Positions 31,264-33,187 of a stretch of 33,187 bases of DNA are shown here, piece after piece; the stretch's first letter is position 1, and the number at the start of each line of letters is the position of its first letter. The notes beneath the pieces were generated by a model. It did no database searches. It worked only from the letters and a program-made list of their open reading frames with translations, and had not been told where the DNA came from. Location of the stretch: NCBI GenBank assembly GCA_028874995.1, contig JAPPGM010000162.1, forward strand, positions 1-33,187. The letters are read 5' to 3'. The stretch comes from Gemmatimonadota bacterium. GTDB lineage: Bacteria > Gemmatimonadota > Gemmatimonadetes > Longimicrobiales > Gaopeijiaceae. The position numbers were made by a program, and so were the translations under genes.

Positions 31264-32958
31264 ATGAAGTCATTGACCAGAGGCCAGTTCCTGGGCGCCG
31301 CGGCGGGTGCCGCCGGTGTGGGATTGCTGGCAGGCTGCGACGGCCGGCAGGTCGCCCTGCGAACCGGCTCGGCTTCCGCGACCGCCCCCGACCTCATCGC
31401 GCACGGCCGCCTCATCCACACCATGGACGACGCCAACCCCACCGCCGAATCCCTCGCGGTGAGGGACGGACGCTTCATGGCCGTCGGCACCCGGGCGGAG
31501 ATCGACGCCCTGCGCGGCGCGGACACCCAGGTCTTCGACCACCGCGACGCGGTCATCACCCCCGGCTTCATCGACGCGCACACCCACCCGGCAGGCGCCG
31601 GAGTCCGCGAACTCAAGGACGTCAACGTCGACGTGCGATCCATCGCCGAGATCAAGGAGCGCATGGCCGCCCGCGCCCGCGAGACGCCGCCCGGCGAGTG
31701 GATTCGCGGCTTCAAGTACGACGACACCAAGCTGGCCGAGGGCCGGCCGCTCAACCGGCTCGACCTGGACGAGGCGGTGCCGGACCATCCCGCGGTCGTC
31801 GGCCACCGGGGCGGCCACACCAGCGTCTACAACTCCCGCGCCTTCGCGCTGGCGGAGGTGACCGCCGAGACGCCCGACCCGCCCGGCGGCAGGTTCTACC
31901 GCGAAGACGGAGAACTCACCGGCCTCGTGGCGGAGCGCGCCAACTACGTCATCTCGCGCCTGATCCCCAGCGCCCACACCGACGAGGACCGCCAGGCCGG
32001 CGTCAAGCTCATCACCGAGTTGATGGCCCAGGCCGGCCTCACCTCCTTCCACGACGCCGGCACCTCGTCCAGTAGCCTGCGCGCCTACCAGGCGGCCTAC
32101 CGCGCGGGCGAATTGTCAACTCGGGTTTACATGATGTTACGTGGACCTTACAACAACCTCCGCGACGCCGGCGTCTCGACGGGCTTCGGCGACGAGTGGC
32201 TCCGCGTCGGCGGGGTCAAATACAGTGCCGACGGTTCGGCGTCCGAGCGCACCATGCGCATGAGCACCCCCTACGTCGGCCGCCCCGACGACTACGGCAT
32301 CCTCACCATGAGCCAGGAGGAGATCCACGACGTCGTCGAGCGCGCCCACCGCGCCAACTGGCAGGTCGGCATCCACGCCAACGGCGACGTCACCATCGAC
32401 ATGGTCCTCAACGCCTACGAGCGGGTGCAGGAACTGTGGCCGCGCCCCGATCCCAGGCACCGCATCGAGCACTGCTCGCTCGTGAACCCGGATCTGCTCG
32501 CGCGCATCAAGGCCGTCGGCGCCGTTCCCACCCCCTTCTACACCTACGCCCACTACCACGGCAACAAGTGGGTCGAGTACGGCCCCGAAAAGATGGAGTG
32601 GATGTTCGCGCACCGCTCTTTCCTCGACTACGACATCCCCGTGGCCCCCGCGTCCGACTACACGCCGGGCCCCTACGAGCCCCTGATGGCCATCCAGAGC
32701 ATGGTCACCCGCAAGGATTTCGAAGGCCGCGTGTGGGGCCCGAGCCAGCGCATCACCGTGGCCGAGGCGATGCGGATCTGCACGATGGGCGGCGCCTACG
32801 CGTCCTTCGAGGAGAACATCAAGGGGTCGGTGACGGTGGGGAAGCTGGCGGACTTCGTGGTGCTGGCGGCGGACCCGCATGAGGCGGACCCGGACGGGAT
32901 CAAGGAGATTCCGGTGTTGAGGACGGTGGTGGGGGGAAGGGTGACGTGGGGGGGTTGA
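31264..32958 (+). CDS. YtcJ-like amidohydrolase (amidohydrolase 3 family), exported lipoprotein
   Basis: 564 residues, ATG five bases after AGGAGG. The N-terminus LTRGQFLGAAAGAAGVGLLAGC looks like a Tat-type or Sec lipoprotein signal (single Arg, lipobox LLAGC), so the enzyme probably works outside the cytoplasm. The metal-dependent hydrolase fold has ITPGFIDAHTHPAGAG with the HxH pair, GHRGGHTSVYNSRAFALAEV (typical of YtcJ), VKYSADGSASERT, the metal-binding His in VGIHANGDVTIDMVLNAYE, RIEHCSL, and the late Asp in PVAPASDYTPGPYEPL. The final part (GSVTVGKLADFVVLAADPHE) is the small composite beta-domain that closes the family. Members hydrolyse amides, N-acyl or cyclic amide compounds, but most, including YtcJ, have no proven substrate. 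A short frame overlaps the stop (TTGA). Confidence 0.93.
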   Translation: MKSLTRGQFLGAAAGAAGVGLLAGCDGRQVALRTGSASATAPDLIAHGRLIHTMDDANPTAESLAVRDGRFMAVGTRAEIDALRGADTQVFDHRDAVITPGFIDAHTHPAGAGVRELKDVNVDVRSIAEIKERMAARARETPPGEWIRGFKYDDTKLAEGRPLNRLDLDEAVPDHPAVVGHRGGHTSVYNSRAFALAEVTAETPDPPGGRFYREDGELTGLVAERANYVISRLIPSAHTDEDRQAGVKLITELMAQAGLTSFHDAGTSSSSLRAYQAAYRAGELSTRVYMMLRGPYNNLRDAGVSTGFGDEWLRVGGVKYSADGSASERTMRMSTPYVGRPDDYGILTMSQEEIHDVVERAHRANWQVGIHANGDVTIDMVLNAYERVQELWPRPDPRHRIEHCSLVNPDLLARIKAVGAVPTPFYTYAHYHGNKWVEYGPEKMEWMFAHRSFLDYDIPVAPASDYTPGPYEPLMAIQSMVTRKDFEGRVWGPSQRITVAEAMRICTMGGAYASFEENIKGSVTVGKLADFVVLAADPHEADPDGIKEIPVLRTVVGGRVTWGG

Positions 32959-33113
32959 GTTCAAGTGAGCGGAGCCGGATTCGGCACGAACACGAGTCGG
33001 CCTTGGACCGGGCTCTCGAAGACTGTTCCGGGGCGGATTGGGACGGCTATGGAGCAGCGCCTGCTGATGAGCTGTTGGGAGAGTGGGCCAGGAAGGTGGT
33101 GGCGAGGACCTGA
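32955..33113 (+). pseudogene. Short frame with 'DWDGYGA.P' motif, probable truncated remnant
   Basis: From a TTG overlapping the amidohydrolase stop (TTGA) the frame codes for 52 residues: a helical charged start (SERSRIRHEHESALDRALED), then CSGADWDGYGAAPADELL and EWARKVVART. The motif WDGYGA followed by a Pro and a helix is the beginning of a widespread family of small proteins, usually 120-200 residues, whose second half is beta-rich. Here the stop comes about 25 residues after the motif and no continuation is evident in the remaining 74 bases, so the gene is either decayed or a mini-protein. There is no clear ribosome binding site. A different frame at 32965-33180 has less support. Confidence 0.4.
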
Positions 33114-33187
33114 AAGGGTTTTCATCGTCAGCCTAGAACCTATGGAAGGGCCGGCCCCTCCCGGTGTTACCGTGGGTTAGCGCCCCG

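Noticed and set aside
32965-33180. A 71-codon plus-strand frame at the window's end
   Set aside because: The translation has no recognisable feature, while another frame over the same bases contains the DWDGYGA family motif.
1-33187. CRISPR arrays, insertion sequences or integrated phage
   Set aside because: I saw no regular direct repeats with spacers, transposase or integrase motifs, or tRNA-end duplications.

Overview
The window is about 33 kb of GC-rich bacterial chromosome, densely packed with genes on both strands. Many neighbouring genes overlap at start and stop codons (GTGA, ATGA, TGATG). Several features together suggest a member of the Gemmatimonadota or a close relative: three 'GEGPGEF/M'-type six-bladed propeller lipoproteins, a short RpoD-type sigma factor of about 286 residues, a DNA polymerase I with a decayed proofreading domain, a PadR-led membrane operon, a BlaI/BlaR1-like pair, and many small lipoproteins. 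This assignment is an inference from gene content; no rRNA is present to settle it. I see no tRNA, CRISPR array, insertion sequence, phage gene or plasmid function.

Layout. (1) 49-4445, minus strand: an MscS-type channel with a lipoprotein-like N-terminus, followed at a GTGA overlap by a 1030-residue cytoplasmic protein with a helical N-terminal half, a P-loop-like domain lacking the Walker A lysine, and a possible C-terminal winged helix. (2) 4576-8968, information processing: polA, a short ssb, and on the opposite strand the rpoD-type sigma gene, which has a clear promoter and a probable TTG start. (3) 9235-16667, envelope and carbon metabolism: an Omp85/BamA-like barrel (minus), then malic enzyme maeB, PEP carboxykinase pckA and an M23 lipoprotein peptidase (plus). 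maeB and pckA together form a malate/pyruvate/oxaloacetate/PEP node.

(4) 16718-24526, a signalling and envelope region: a PadR regulator with two overlapping membrane genes, the last resembling a minimal ExbB/TolQ/MotA protein; a propeller lipoprotein; and, divergently, a BlaI-type repressor and a BlaR1-type M56 membrane protease with an unfamiliar sensor region. A 38-bp dyad covers the blaI promoter. A second propeller lipoprotein begins inside the end of blaR1, followed by an EVE-domain protein and a third propeller lipoprotein. (5) 24523-30632, catabolism: a methylmalonate-semialdehyde dehydrogenase overlapping the third propeller gene, two small lipoproteins, a class III aminotransferase, a 45-residue membrane protein and a PutP-like sodium:solute symporter. 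This set would suit uptake of an amino compound, transamination to a semialdehyde and oxidation to an acyl-CoA (beta-alanine or valine/thymine type), but the substrate is not proven. (6) 30633-33187: a small lipoprotein gene convergent with the symporter, a divergent YtcJ-like amidohydrolase, and a short reading frame that looks like the remnant of a 'WDGYGA' family protein.

The leads for undescribed biology are the MscS plus degenerate-NTPase pair, the propeller/BlaI/BlaR1/propeller module with its operator, and the PadR plus ExbB-like membrane cassette. Starts were trimmed where promoters, ribosome binding sites or overlaps argued for it, and alternatives are given.
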